Shown here: piece by piece, positions 22,690 to 36,600 of the stretch
Numbering within the stretch: the stretch's first letter is position 1
Layout: each line of letters begins with the position of its first letter
Source: Posidonia oceanica
Lineage: Eukaryota > Streptophyta > Magnoliopsida > Alismatales > Posidoniaceae
Assembly: GCA_037176725.1 (NCBI GenBank)
Contig: JAZBRS010000075.1
Span: forward strand, 72,852,001-72,916,000
Length of the DNA: 64,000 bases
Reading direction: 5' to 3'
Position numbers and translations under genes: made by a program
Notes under the pieces: model-generated
Databases searched by the model: none
The model's input: only the letters and a program-made list of their open reading frames with translations
What the model was told of the DNA's origin: nothing

Positions 22690-24480
22690 TACAAAGGCTT
22701 GGATGCTTAAATTAGAGTTATTCGACTTGAATCAAGTCCAACAAATATAAACTAGGTCCAAGATAGTCTGCTGTCTATCTAGTCTAGTCCTTAACCTGGT
22801 AAATGATTAAGTTGATTTAGATTTTCAGGACTACCTTGCTAATAAAGAACAATGTATCCAAGAAAAAATACAAAATATTATAATTTTATATTACATAATT
22901 ATCTAAGAAAAAACTGCCACGTTGTAATTCTCACGAAGCAGATTTTATCATGATCTGAAACGAAGACAAGTGCCATTCTCAAAAGAGGAGTGAGCGTTGA
23001 TTGACAAGTACAAAATATGCTTAGTTTACCACATGGATTCTACACAAACAAGTATTTGCATTGAGATTTCAATTAAACTAATAATGGTGGTTGAGTAAGT
23101 GAAAGAATATATGAAGTCAAGAATCTAGTCATTCGCTGGAGTCCTATCAAGTATAAATATAAATTATCAGCACTAATGGGACGGCATATAGAGCAACCTT
23201 TACATCATTATTCCAAGTGAATGCTTTCTTAAATTATGGTCCTTCTATGAGTTTAGTTAAATTCTTTCTTATTATGGTCCTACTATGGTGGATTTGTGCA
23301 TTTGGAAATGAAAGAAAATTAAGGGAAAATAAACTATTTTCCTTTTGACAAAAAGATGTGTTTAAAATCATGATATTTGTGTACATTTTCTGTTGGAAAG
23401 TAAATTCTTTTGGTTTCCAACACATACTTAAAATGTCTTATTTTCTTTTCCATCCATAAAAGTGGAATTTGAAAGGAAAATATTTTCGCCTACTTTCTAC
23501 ATATACACAGACACTTTTATTGGAGTCAAACGGAAAATAAAATCCCCTTTTATTTCCTTTTGACTCTATATTTTCCTTTTCTTTGGTTTTTTTGGCACAA
23601 ACAGGTCCTAACCTATAAGTTTAGTCCTTCGATGTTCTTGAGCTTTTTGGGTCCAATTGATTGCAAGTAAATAGGCTTGAGGAAGGGGGAATCAGACTAA
23701 CGTTAGATTGAATAGGCGGAGTCCAAATAAAGTTTAATCAAGAGAGGCTTATGATACCAAACCTGACCGGTGAGATTTGCAAGAACATTGTGATTTCTTA
23801 GCCTTCATTAAGAATTCGAGTTATGGTGTTAACACATCATCTACTGACGTGGTAATGTGAAAGATACCAAATGATATAAAAATAATACAAATGATACAAA
23901 AATGATTTCATATTGTTTTGATTCAAGTTGGTAACTGTACAATCTTGTATCATTCAACTTGTTACAAGATGATATAAGCTAAATGATATAGAATTATACC
24001 ATTTTGATACAAATGAGTATCATATCTATATAGTCTTGTATCATTGCGTTCTCATAATCTCGTATAAAATTATGTAAGATTTGAGATATACAAACTATTT
24101 TTTTAAAGTAAGACTTTAGTTGCGGAGAGAACAAGTTGGAGGCAGGAAGGAGGGTATGCAACCAAGTGAAAGTGAATGTATACAACCTATTTTTGTAACT
24201 TTTTCTTAAAAATAGAAAATACACTACATTTTTAACCTACTTAAATTAATAATAATAATTCTCTAATTTCATAACTTATTACGAAATGCAGTACAATTTA
24301 CAAAAAACTAATAACATGCAAGGTAACCTTCAAAGTTATCTCCGACATGTTATATGAATGATCATAAACATATAATTACCAAATGGATAAAAGAAAAACA
24401 ATTATTTGACGAGAGGTAAGAGTGGGAAATGCTTTTTGATAAGGAAGAGCGGAAAATGTAAATACGAAGAGAAATACTCC
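22690..24480. other. AT-rich intergenic DNA upstream of TWD40-2
   Basis: No gene recognised. A block at about 23860-24070 is rich in GATACAA and its complement TTGTATC on the same strand, which may be a decayed inverted-repeat element, but no clean terminal repeats or TSD could be placed. Confidence 0.45.
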
Positions 24481-24483
24481 ATC

Positions 24484-24495
24484 TTTATATATTTT
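24484..24495 (+). promoter_or_regulatory. Candidate TATA box of TWD40-2
   Basis: TTATATATTTTT lies about 190 bp before the start ATG in otherwise GC-richer leader sequence, leaving a plausible 5' UTR of about 160 nt. This is based on position and composition only. Confidence 0.4.
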
Positions 24496-24676
24496 TCCGC
24501 GAGAGAGAATCAGAAAAACACTTCACTTTTCCTGCCAGTCTCCTCCTCCGAACCGGAGGTTCTTCCCTCGACGTCGCCGGTTCATTCCCGCCCAATCCAA
24601 TAGATCTGAGATCCCCCCTTCTCTCTCGGCCGGAAGAGGTGGAACGAACAGATCGGGGGTCTGCGAGGGGAACACG

Positions 24677-27600
24677 ATGCTCCGGCTGAGAGCGTTCCGG
24701 CCGACGAATGGCAAGATTGTCAAGATCCAGCTCCATCCCACCCACCCGTGGATGGTCACGGCGGACGACTCCGACAACGTGTCGGTCTGGAATTGGGAGC
24801 ACCGCCAGGTGACGCCGCTTCCCCAACGCTTTTTTTTGCTTGGGGATGTGATGGTGGTAGATTTTAATGGTGGTTCTGGTTTGGTTTCGACAGGTGATTT
24901 ATGAGCTGAAGGCGGGTGGTGTGGATCAGAGGCGGTTGGTTGGGGCGAAGCTGGACAAGCTCGCAGAAGGAGATTCTGGTGTGTACACTAGCATGTTTAA
25001 GCATCCGATGCCCCGTTTTTTCAAGTTGGTTTTTTTTGGAAGGCATTCTTTAGTTTCTAGGTAGCGATGTATTTGTTCTTCAGTGAATTGCTGGGTTTTC
25101 GAGAATAATTTGTATGTTACAAGGCTAGAATGAAGGATGATGGAGCACATTGTAGGTAGGCGCAGTGATACTGGTGGATGGTAGTGTTGAGAGGAAGCGA
25201 AATCTATGACACACAAAAAGTTGGATTCTTTTCTGTGTATATAGGATGGAAAGGAAAATCACTTAGGTTGGCTTAATTTCGTCATTTCATTCTGAGACTG
25301 GGATAGAGTGGGGAATTTGGGATGTGCATCACTTTTTTAATAATGCATCAAACTCTACAAAATCGGGAACTGTGCTGAAGAAAGTGTTGCATTGATTTTA
25401 TAATGGATAAAGGTTTGTTTGGGGCAAAAAAGAGAGAGGAATCTTGTGTATTTAGGAAGTATTTAGTATGTTGTTAGGAGTTAAGTTATTTTTGAAGAGG
25501 AGGCAGGATAATTTTCTCTTTTGCCAAAGGTCCATGATTTTCATGGTCTTTATCTCTGCCTGCATTTTCATTTTGAAAGTAAAGTAAGTTAATTATCTTA
25601 CTTCCCATGGCTTGTCTTCAAGGTGGAATTGAAAGGTAATTTATTTCCCATTTCTTCTCATACATGTAAAAACACATTGTTGGAGTCAAATAAATAACTT
25701 CCTAATTCCCATGAAATCAAGTTCCCTCTCACTCTTTTCTTTCTATGATCGCAAGCTTTTTTCTTCTCTCTTTCAATTGCACAACATCACAAAGAGATCA
25801 AAGACCTTAAATGGTCTGCACTACTAGATGAATGAATATTGAAGAGTATTGCATTATTTCCAGATCGAGAAGTTGCATTTTCATGGCTCGCATGAAGATT
25901 TATTTTCAAAGTGAGGAGATTTTATCCAGGATTAACTGTGTGATGGTGGGTGATGTATGGGAAGCAACTTACCTGACAGTGAAGATACATGGTTTGCCAT
26001 GATCATGTTCTTTTGTTGATCAACATGAAGGGAGTTTTCAAGAAAGGGTTGCCTCATCTGGAAATCACATGGCTGAAAACAAAAATTTATGTGACATTGT
26101 AGAGGACTTTTGGAAATCTTCGGTTGGTGAGGGCACATGAGGATGCAAGAATTTTGGTGGATGTGGATGCTATAGCTTACTTCTGGAGGAAGTGGTACAA
26201 CATTGGAGCAATTACGGGAGGGTGTAGAAGAGCAAAACACCAAGTGAAGTACTGCTCAAAAAAAAAAAAACCAAGTGAAGTGAATATTTTATGTGGTTAT
26301 TGGTGAGGGAAAAGTTAATAACCAACATAGAAGGAAGTGGCTTCCTGCTAAGAAGGTCACTCGCTTGCTATGAGGTTTGGAGGGGGAAACGCTGGAACAC
26401 TTGTTTGTACTCTGTTTAGTCAGGAGGGAGATCTTGGTGAAGATGCTGCTTTATTCTCAGATCTGAGACGACCTTCAGAGGTGCCATAGAATGCAAAAGG
26501 ACAAGATAGTCAAATGAAGTTGTTGGCGATTAATGGCATCTATTGGGATTATGGAACTATTGAAATAGAGCTCTGTTTAGCAATAGGAGATGCTATCAGT
26601 CTCGTGCAATGGTTAATAAAGAGAACAGTTGATGTTATATAAGCTTAATTTTCTGTTTGTTAGCTTTTGATCTGGCTTTGTTTTTCCTTTTGGTTTAATT
26701 ACTTGTACAGACTACAGTTTGTATTTTGTGTTCTTCTCTGAATGAGAATAATCGCAGGGTTATTAAGGCGGGCGCCTAGGCACCCGGGCGGTAATTTCTT
26801 AGCTGGATCCCTGTCAGATCCGGTAGTGGATCCAACAAGGATCCATTGTTTTATAAGGGTTTCCAAGGGTTTTTTTCAACCCAAAACACCCAGAATACCA
26901 TCATTTGGACCTTTTATTTTTGTTATTAAGTATTGACTTTTGTTTACAAGTTAATTTGTGACTTTTAAATATTGTGTTTACCTTATTTGTTGTTTAAATA
27001 TTGTATTTTACATATTGACAATGTTAATTGATGTTATCTTAAGTTTAAAGTAGGTATATTAATGCACGATACTATCTAATAATGTGTTATTTTATTTAAT
27101 TCTAAGTATATATACTATTCCTGGGCGTTGCCTAGGCAGCCCAAGGTGCCCAAGGCTGCTGCCTTGTTGCCTTAATAACCGCATCATATCCTTAAAAAAG
27201 CTGTTTTATCTGAAATGCTTAATTTGCCAATATTACTTACAGATATCAGAGCAAAACCCACGGAAGCAATACGTGGAGGAAGGTAAGGGAATTGGTCTTT
27301 TGTTTTGTTTTCCTGCCAGTTATCACAATTTATATTGAGTCTGAACCTCAAATGGGCAATACATGGTTTCTTAAGTGTGAAGCAGGTCAACTTTTACGAT
27401 GACGACGTCCGGTTCTGGCAACATTGGCGCAACCGCTCAACAGCTGCTGAGGCCCCATTTGCTGTCCATAATAACTCCACTTTTAGTGCTCCTGCTCCAA
27501 CAACAAGAGGAAGACATTTTCTAGTAATTTGCTGTGAAAACAAAGCCATTTTTTTGGATTTAGTCACGATGCGTGGACGTGATGTTTCAAAGCAAGAGCT

Positions 27601-30600
27601 TGACAATAGATCTCTTCTGTGGTAAATGTTCCACTTCACTTTGACTTTGGAATATCTGTTGCATATAAGAGTTTTTCCATTTGGACATCAGAGGGCAATA
27701 TTTGCTGTTATCCATATGCTACTCGTCATGCTGTTACTATAGTACTTATGAAATTTATGTTTGTTTTAAAAATAGTGCTAGTCACTAGGCCTCCTTGTAA
27801 CATATTATCATGCTTCTTACGAACTAACAAAAAAATCGGAAATATATTTCCAATATATCGTGCCTGATTAAGTTTATAGATTTTTTTCATTCTAAAAAAC
27901 CAGTGACTTCTATCCTTATGTCCTCTATAACTTCGATTCAGTAGGAAGAATGTTTTCAAACAAATGATAAGGTGTCAATTTCTTATGAAAGAATCATTCT
28001 AAGAGGTGTCACTTCATGTATAAAGAATTTGAATTTTTAGGAATTTAAATAGCAATTGTTAATATAAAATATTAAAAATAGATTAATTGAAAATAAGTTA
28101 ACTCCCATATATATATAGGAGTTTACAATTATTAAATGGATACTCATGTAAGGATCCATATAACACAAATAAGTAACTAGTCTAACTAGTTTAGCACTCC
28201 TTATGCTGGAGAATGTATTATATGTGTCCAGCTTGTTACATAATTTTTCAAAATGATTTAAGGGCAAAACCCTTAGTAAATAAATCTGCAAGCTGCTCAC
28301 AGGAAGAAGTGAAAGCAGTAGATATGTTATCATCACAGAATTGTTGGTTATGTAGATTACCGCTTGGTTGTCGTAATGCATCGACATGGGAGTTTGATTA
28401 GAAAACCCCAACTCAGTTACGAGAGATCTAAGCCACATCATTTCGTAAGTAGTGTGTGTCATGATCTGTATTTTGATTATGTGCTTGATCTAGACACCAT
28501 ATTCCATTTCTTATTCAAGGTATAGATTTTCTATCATCTCTGTATCCTGCATAATATGCTTCAATATATAAGGCCTTTTACTAGTGAATTCTTAACATAG
28601 GCAAGCATCCTAAGTGTTCCCTTCTAATGGACCATCATAGACTTTTGCATGAACGGTGTAGCCCCATTGCATAGGAAATATCATGTCATGTAATTATATT
28701 GTAGATAAGTTTCCCAATTAGCCTTCTATATCTTTCCACATTATCAAACAATTCAGATGAATCATTCCAAAACTTGGACTTTGGTCAGCACATGTGGTAA
28801 ATGGGCTTCCTGAATCAAATCAAAAACATATTTCCTCTAAGTTAGAATGGAATTACTTTTGTTGTGAGTAAACTCTATTCCCAGAAAATATGTAGGTTTT
28901 CTCATGCTTTTGTAATGAAGTATCTCACTATCTCCACAAGTATTCTTTCGTTTCTTCAATCTAAGAGACATCACTACCTATTAGAAGAATATTATTAACG
29001 TAAATAGCAAGTATGACACATCTTATGTTGCTTTGCTTAATAAAGGCTGAGTGGTCTACCGTACAACGAAGAAAACCATTGCCTAGCACCACTTGGCACG
29101 AATTTTTCAAATTATGCTCTTGGACTTTGTTTGAGCCCGTAAATAGCTTTCTTTTGATGACAGACTCTACGTAAGGATCCATATAACACAAATAACTAAT
29201 TAGTCTAACTAGTCTAACAGCAATAAATTGTTTGATTCCTTTTCTTGCTGATTCTTTAGTATAGATTCATCCTGTTTGAAGAGTTATGATAGATACCTTT
29301 TTTCTTTCTGACTTAGGCAACATATCAAAAGTATACATCAAAATATTCGCCACTGTATTAGTAATGTTTGCATGAGTCAGGTCAAATGTGCTTATGATAG
29401 CTAATCATTCAATCTTACAGTTCAAGGTTATGAGATAGCCGCCACACCCACCATCTTGTCCAAATTCTGATATTATAAAAAAAAAAGATTTTGGTGTATG
29501 TTATATTGTTCTTTTTGTACACAACCAAGACATGATTCTGTTTTACTGATTACTAGTTTATATTATAAAATTCCTTTATGTGTTGTAGTATGGAGTTCCT
29601 TTCCAGATCTGGAGCTGGTGATATTCCCTTGGTTGCTTTCGGTGGATCTGATGGCATAATTAGAGTTTTGTCCATGATAACGTGGAAGGTCTGCAGATTG
29701 ATTGTAACCCGTTAGTTTTCTCTTGTATCAATTTGAATATTGAAGCGAAAGTTGTTGTTTCAGTTGGTTAGGAGGTATACTAGTGGTCATAAAGGATCAG
29801 TGACCTGCTTGATGTCATTCATGGCATCTTCTGGTGAGGTAATTGTTGTTAGATATTGCTTCATTATATTTGTATGACTTTAGTTTTTGAAAGCCTGCAG
29901 AAGTGACTTTGTATCTTTTGAAAAATACTTTATTGCAATGGTGTCGTCTGCCTATAACATTTTTTTAATGATGAAATATACTATTCTGTAATCTGTATGA
30001 ATGGGCTTTTACACTTCCTTTTCCTTTATTTCAATTTTCATCACATGCTAAGCGTCACTTGTTTCTTTACTATTATTTTTGACAATAATAAGAATATATA
30101 TCTAAAATACCACCTTTTTTTGAGATCTAAATTCTGAACTACAATCTCCAAGGCCTGAGCAATTTAAATTTGGTTCTATCCTGGTCCCTCCAAATTTAAT
30201 ATTTTCAAGTGCAATCAGTTGTTTGTGCTGACAATGATCTGTCGTTTTGACCGAAATAACTAAATTATTATGTAAGTTTGTTTACCTGTCCATAAAGTCT
30301 GAAACTATCCAAATTATAACCTACTCACGATCCAGCAACCATAAATTGTTATGATGATTTTTATGCAAGTGCTGAAAATTGCTGTAGCATGTGCCAAAAG
30401 AAAAACATAAACATTTTTTCATCAGCATGAGTAGTAGAACACGTTGGTAAAAGTGTTATTTGAAAAATGGTTGCAAAGGAGAAAGGCGAATCTTTTTCAA
30501 CTATTAGTATAAAATGGGAAGATGTCAGTGGTAAAGTGGTAAGACGAAATCAGTTGAGGTGGAAGTGATATTGGCAAATTCTATCCTTTTTCTTAGGGTT

Positions 30601-33600
30601 ACAGACAGACAAATTATGAATATCACAGTTTTGCTGCAAGTACTGTGTGTTCAATATAGAGTCTCGCTACCTGATCATATACCCTTTTTGGATTATTCTT
30701 CTTGTTTCTCTTGCCATCAAAAGAATTTTGTAATTACTAATTAGTAATTCCTGACTCATGCTCCTCCCATATTTTTCCTTTCTATGTTGGATACTATCTT
30801 AGTAAATTCTTTTATATTTTACTTCTTGTGCCCTTGAGCTTTGAGGCAACTTTAATGTTTCTTGCCTTTTCAGGCACTTCTAGTTTCTGGTGCAAGTGAT
30901 GGTTTACTCGTATTATGGAGCGCAGACCATGTCCAGGATTCACGTGATCTTGTGCCAAAGTTGAGTCTGAAGGTTGCAACTTCTTAAATGTTTTGACATA
31001 TAATTCAATATGTTATTGGCAGGGGCCAGAAATGAAAACTTTGCTGTAAATTTTCTCGGATTTTCATAGATAATGAATTTTCTTTACTTTCCTCAAAAAT
31101 GAAAAAGGGAAATGCAAACTTTAACCCTCAATTTCTCTCTTCAAATTATGCATATCTACTCCTTTTTGCAAATATATTTGATTTATGCACTCCATTGATA
31201 GAGCTGTATTGGGTAGCAAAGTGTTAAAGTTAAGGAATGTTAGCTTAATGGGAAAGGTTGATTGACATAGATGCCTTTTTACACTTTGTTCTAGGCACAT
31301 GATGGTGGAGTTGTTGCCGTTGAGCTTTCTAGAGTTTTGGGAAGTGCACCACAACTTATTACAATTGGCGCAGATAAAACGTTGGCAATCTGGGATACTA
31401 CTTCATTTAAGGTGCTTCTCTTACTTCAAGGTCTCTCTTTGTGATTGGTGCTTCTGGCATCTCTTATACTTGTACCTTTATCTCTTTTAATAGGAACTGA
31501 GGCGAATCAAGCCTGTTCCTAAAATTGCTTGCCATAGTGTGGCATCTTGGTGTCATCCTCGAGCTCCCAACCTTGACATTCTCACTTGCGTTAAGGATTC
31601 TCATATCTGGTATGTGATTATACTTTGATATTTATAACCTAAGTTGTGTACACCATTCATAAATGTTGCAATGCCTGTATTCCCACCTTTTGAGGCTATG
31701 AATACCATCATTGGTCTTTTACAGGGCAATCGAACACCCAACATATTCGGCTTTAACTAGACCATTGTGTGAACTGTCATCACTCGTTCCTCCACAGGTT
31801 CTTGCACCTAACAAGAAACTGAGGGTGAGTCTTGTTTCTTGATCTGGAACTGCATAATTAATTCATACATGTTCTATTTGACTGTTGCCTCATGCCTGTT
31901 ACTTCTGAAGTGTTAATTATTTCAATCTTCTTTCACATTGAAATCGAGGGTTCTTGAATCTATTTGGAAAACGGCCAGTCAGGCCAGTTACTCTGAAGTA
32001 CAACCTCATAGATCGGCTGATTTGACTGATTGATCATATAGTTGGTAATCAGTCGCTTGACTGAAAGAGTACCAAGTACTGATTTTCTGAACCTTCATCA
32101 ATCAAGCTACGACAGCATAATGCATAAATACGTCTGCTTCAGCCTTTTAGTAAATGTGTTTGCTACACAAGGGACTTATATGAAAGCTGACATCATTTTG
32201 GCAATTTCACATATTCGTACATGAAATATATTGTGCTTGTGAAACTATCCTGTCACTACACGTTTAGACATTTCACTTGCTGAAAAACTACACAGAGGCA
32301 TGTGACTGAAATTTGACCAGTTTGTGCTAATTCAATCATAAGTCACAACTTATGGATATCTGGAGAAGGATATTTTAGTATCCTGACCTTATGAAGATGG
32401 CACACAAAAACATTTTTCTGGAAATTCATCAGAATCAGTTAAAATCAATTTTGAATTATAAATTCTGCACTTACATCAGTGCAGGGGCATCTGGTTCCTT
32501 CCAATGGCAATTCTCCTTTTTCTCCACACTCTTTCGATGGATCTACAGATGTAACGGTTTTATTTTTGATGGAAAGGCTTGAGGATACACCATCCAATTG
32601 TGATTCCTGGCTAGGGAAACTCAGGAGATTGTGGCCTTGGGTTTATTACCTGATTAAATAGATTTGTTTCTGTGGAGAGAAATAACCTAAATATCATAAA
32701 ATGAAATCAAAGAGTACAAAGCATATATATAGACTAGGTAGGATATATGGATCCAGAAGATCTATTAACCCATCTATCTATTAACTAATAAAACAATTAA
32801 CTCTTAACAATTTCTATATTTAGATTATCGACTGAGCCTTTTCACTTTCTCTTTATATTTTCTAGTATTGGTTTTTTTCTTCTTTATGTTCTCTATTTTT
32901 CGTTGACAAAGGTTTTTATCAAAAGAAAGGAGAATACGTGATCCAATATCTCCTACTTTCTATAGTTCCATGATTTGAATAAGTTCCTTCTACTGACAAA
33001 AAATTATTATAAATCAACAGAGAAAAAATACCATGAGAATTAGGAAGAGATGTAAGTGACAATAAACCTTCAATGCATGCTCTTTTTAGTGCTCATTAGT
33101 TAATTGTTCAATGTCAAAAGCATTTACCCTGCACGCTGCTACTATGTATTAGTCATAATCTAGAGTGCAATAGCTGATTTCTTATCCAGGTTACATATAG
33201 ACTAATACATGTTTCATCTATAGGTTTACTGCATGGTTGCACATCCTTTACAGCCACATCTTGTTGCTACTGGCACCAATATTGGTGTCATTCTAAGTGA
33301 GTTTGATCCAAGAGCACTTCCTGCTGTTGCTCCTCTTCCGACACCAGCAGGAAGCAGGGAGCATTCTGCGGTATATATTGTTGAAAGGGAACTGAAACTA
33401 CTGAATTTTCAGTTGTCTAACACAGCCAATCCATCTGTTGGAGCTACAGGCTCCATACCAGAAGCTGGGAGATCCAGAGGAGAGTCAGTGGAATCACTGT
33501 ATGTCAAGCAGGCTAAAAAGCACATTACTACCCCTGCTCCGCATGATTCATACTCCATCCTTTCTGTAAGCAGTTCTGGAAAGTAAGCAACCATCTCTTG

Positions 33601-36600
33601 TTTCAATAAATTTTGAGCTATACCTTAAGTTTTTAGTGTCTTCATGTGATATTTCAAGATCATTGAGAATAGATAATCGATCATCTCTGTGAAGTTCTGG
33701 ATTGGCAGTTCTGTAGCCTAGCACTAGAGAATTAACATAATCAAATAAAATGTTTTGAATTTATAGTTTTAAGTTAGTACCCAATACATCCAATTTCAAA
33801 TAATTTTAGAAATTTGTTTTTCACTTTTCTGTTATACAAACATCACACAGTCTAGACTTTAGGTTGGATCTGTTATAGGGACAATATTAGCTGTCTTATT
33901 GAAATAGATCCGCAGTGAAAGGAATGAAGGATGAATACTTGATAACATGGCAACTCTTGACCTTGGTGCGAACACTTTTCAGTAGACTTGATGTTGAAAT
34001 ACATTTGGGAATTTTCTGTATAGGCATGTATCCCTGTGGCTTGGGTTTCAGTCATTGATTTATGCACATATCAAGAACCATTAGGAGAGAGAGAGAGAGA
34101 GAGAGATAGGAGTTTAGTTCGGATGAGGAAGAACAAGAACAAGGGAAGTGCCCCATGACAGAGGGTCAGCCATGTATAGAATTTACTAAATTAACCCGTA
34201 AACCTAATGCCTGTAGCTTAGACTAGCACGTATTGTTCTGAAATGGGATTGTGTTGCTCTGCTTGCATGGTAATTTCATTTTTTGGCCTTTTGTATCTTA
34301 TACTTGCGTATATTGTAGCAATGCAGCTGAATTATATTCTTTGCATGTTGAGATTTATCTTATTTGGTGTTGGATATTATTTTTATTCCCTGACTCTTTT
34401 TTTGAGTATCACCTGGTACTTAAGAAGTTGTTGACGATTTAACTTTTGATTCATGTCTGCAGGTATGTTGCTGTTGTGTGGCCTGATATTCCTTCTTTCT
34501 CAGTGTATAAGGTCAGCGATTGGTCAGTTGTTGATTCAGGAACTGGAAGGCTTTTTGCTTGGGACACTTGTGGTGATAGATATGCTTTATTGGAGACTGC
34601 ACTCGCCCCAAAAATGCCACTCATAATTAAAGGGGGTTCATCAAGAAAAGCGAAAGAAGCAGCTGCAGCTGCAGCTCAAGCCGCAGCAGCTGCTGCCAGT
34701 GCAGCCTCTGCAGCTACTGTTCAAGTGCGAATCTTACTAGATGAGGGAACTCCACATGTTTTAAGAAGGTCAATTGACGGTCGTAGTGAACCAGTACTAG
34801 TCTCACCTCCTCTTTAATTATTGACATTTGTATTGTAAATTTACCATATTATGCTAGACTAGAGCCCTTCATTTCATAATTGATACAATATAGTCATGCT
34901 TTTACCATGCTGACTTTTGTGGGAGGAAACAACAGTCCTGAGATAGTAAAATCCTGATTTTTATGCTTCATTTTCTTTGTTTTGCTGGCAGGTTGTTGGT
35001 TTGCATGGTGGTGCACTTCTTGGTGTTGCTTACAAAACATCGAGGAGGGTTAGCCCAGTTGCTGCAATAGCAATTTCGTCAATTCAGTCTATGCCATTAT
35101 CAGGTTTTGGCAACACTGGACTTTCTTCGCCTGCTTCAACTGAGGATATGAAGATTTCAGCTGAATCACCGCCACAGAACTTTCAGCTATACAGGTGCAT
35201 GGAGAAGCTATTAAGCTTTAGTTAGTTGCATCAGCTACAAAACTTCTCTTTGAAATGTCATTTTTATTGTTATCATGGAATAACTTGTTCCAGTTCTAAT
35301 GATAATGGCAAAAACCTATTATAGTATGTTGACTCCTGTTTTTATGGTGATTATGACTAGTACATATATCCATTTCTTTACAATTGAGTGTTGTCACAGC
35401 CATCAAACATCAACCTTAATTTGATTAATGCTGGAATTTGCAGTTGGGAAACTTATCAACCCGTAAGTGGTCTTCTTGCTCAACCAGAGTGGGCCGCATG
35501 GGATCAAACTGTCGAGTACTGTGCCTTTGCTTACAACCAATATATCGTGATTTCATCTTTACGCCCTCAGTACCGATATCTTGGAGATGTGGCGATTCCA
35601 TGTGCTACTGGTGCTGTTTGGCATCGCAGACAGTTGTTTGTTGCTACACCAACTACTGTCGAGTAAGTTGCCAGTTTCACTTTCGATACTTGCTTCTTTA
35701 CCTTTGATAATAAACTTTAGGTTTTACTGTTAGCCATATTGTTGCATGTTTCTTACTCTGATACATGATTTTGATTGTTAGAGGCTAATGGTGGCTCAGT
35801 AATAACTTCTCTCTCTCTTCACACAAACTTTTTTTGTTGAGGTAAAAGTAGGATGATTCTCATTTAGGAAAAACTAACAATCATCTAGAAGGATGTAAAA
35901 ATTGAATCAGAAATTCGATCAAAAAGGAAAATAAAATAAAAGAACCATAAAAAAAGAAATTACAAAACATGAAAAGCCTCCTCCCATGTTTGTGTAAGAA
36001 ACAAAGCATGTTGTAGGCATAGTTCTTGACATCGACATGTGTGTGTTGGTTTCTTAGTTGGGCGACACGATATTATAGGGTAAATCATGAAGTACTTGAT
36101 GTTGCGAGGGGGGGGATCAACTTGGTGTATTTTTTACATTGAGTCCATCCTATGTCATTTGACACGGTCTTTAAAAGGCCCGTCATCATAGAATTAAACG
36201 TCGGTTTCGAAGTCCGACAAAAATAAGAAACGTGTCAGACATCGGTGGAAATGTTGGTGGAAACGCAGTAAATTTATGGAAGTCTATGGTCCGACAAAAA
36301 TAGAAATAGGAAACGTGTCGGACATCGGTGGAAATGTCGGTGGAAACACGGTAAATTTACGGAAGTCCATGGAAATGATAAAAAAATTATGAATTTTGAT
36401 TCGAAACTCTAGGATAAGCTAAAGTAAGCAATAATCTATATCTTAGACTACTTAGATCCTCAATATGTATTACATTAAAATATAGTGGATGGACCTAATA
36501 CAAATATCTAGAAATATAAATAATATGTAAAAATGCTTAATAAATGTTTAAAGATAAAAGTACTCAGTAAAGTTACCTTATATATGTTTAATACCATGAA

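Noticed and set aside
25900..26570. Possible coding remnant in TWD40-2 intron 2
   Set aside because: Short open frames on both strands with no recognisable domain; not enough to call an element.
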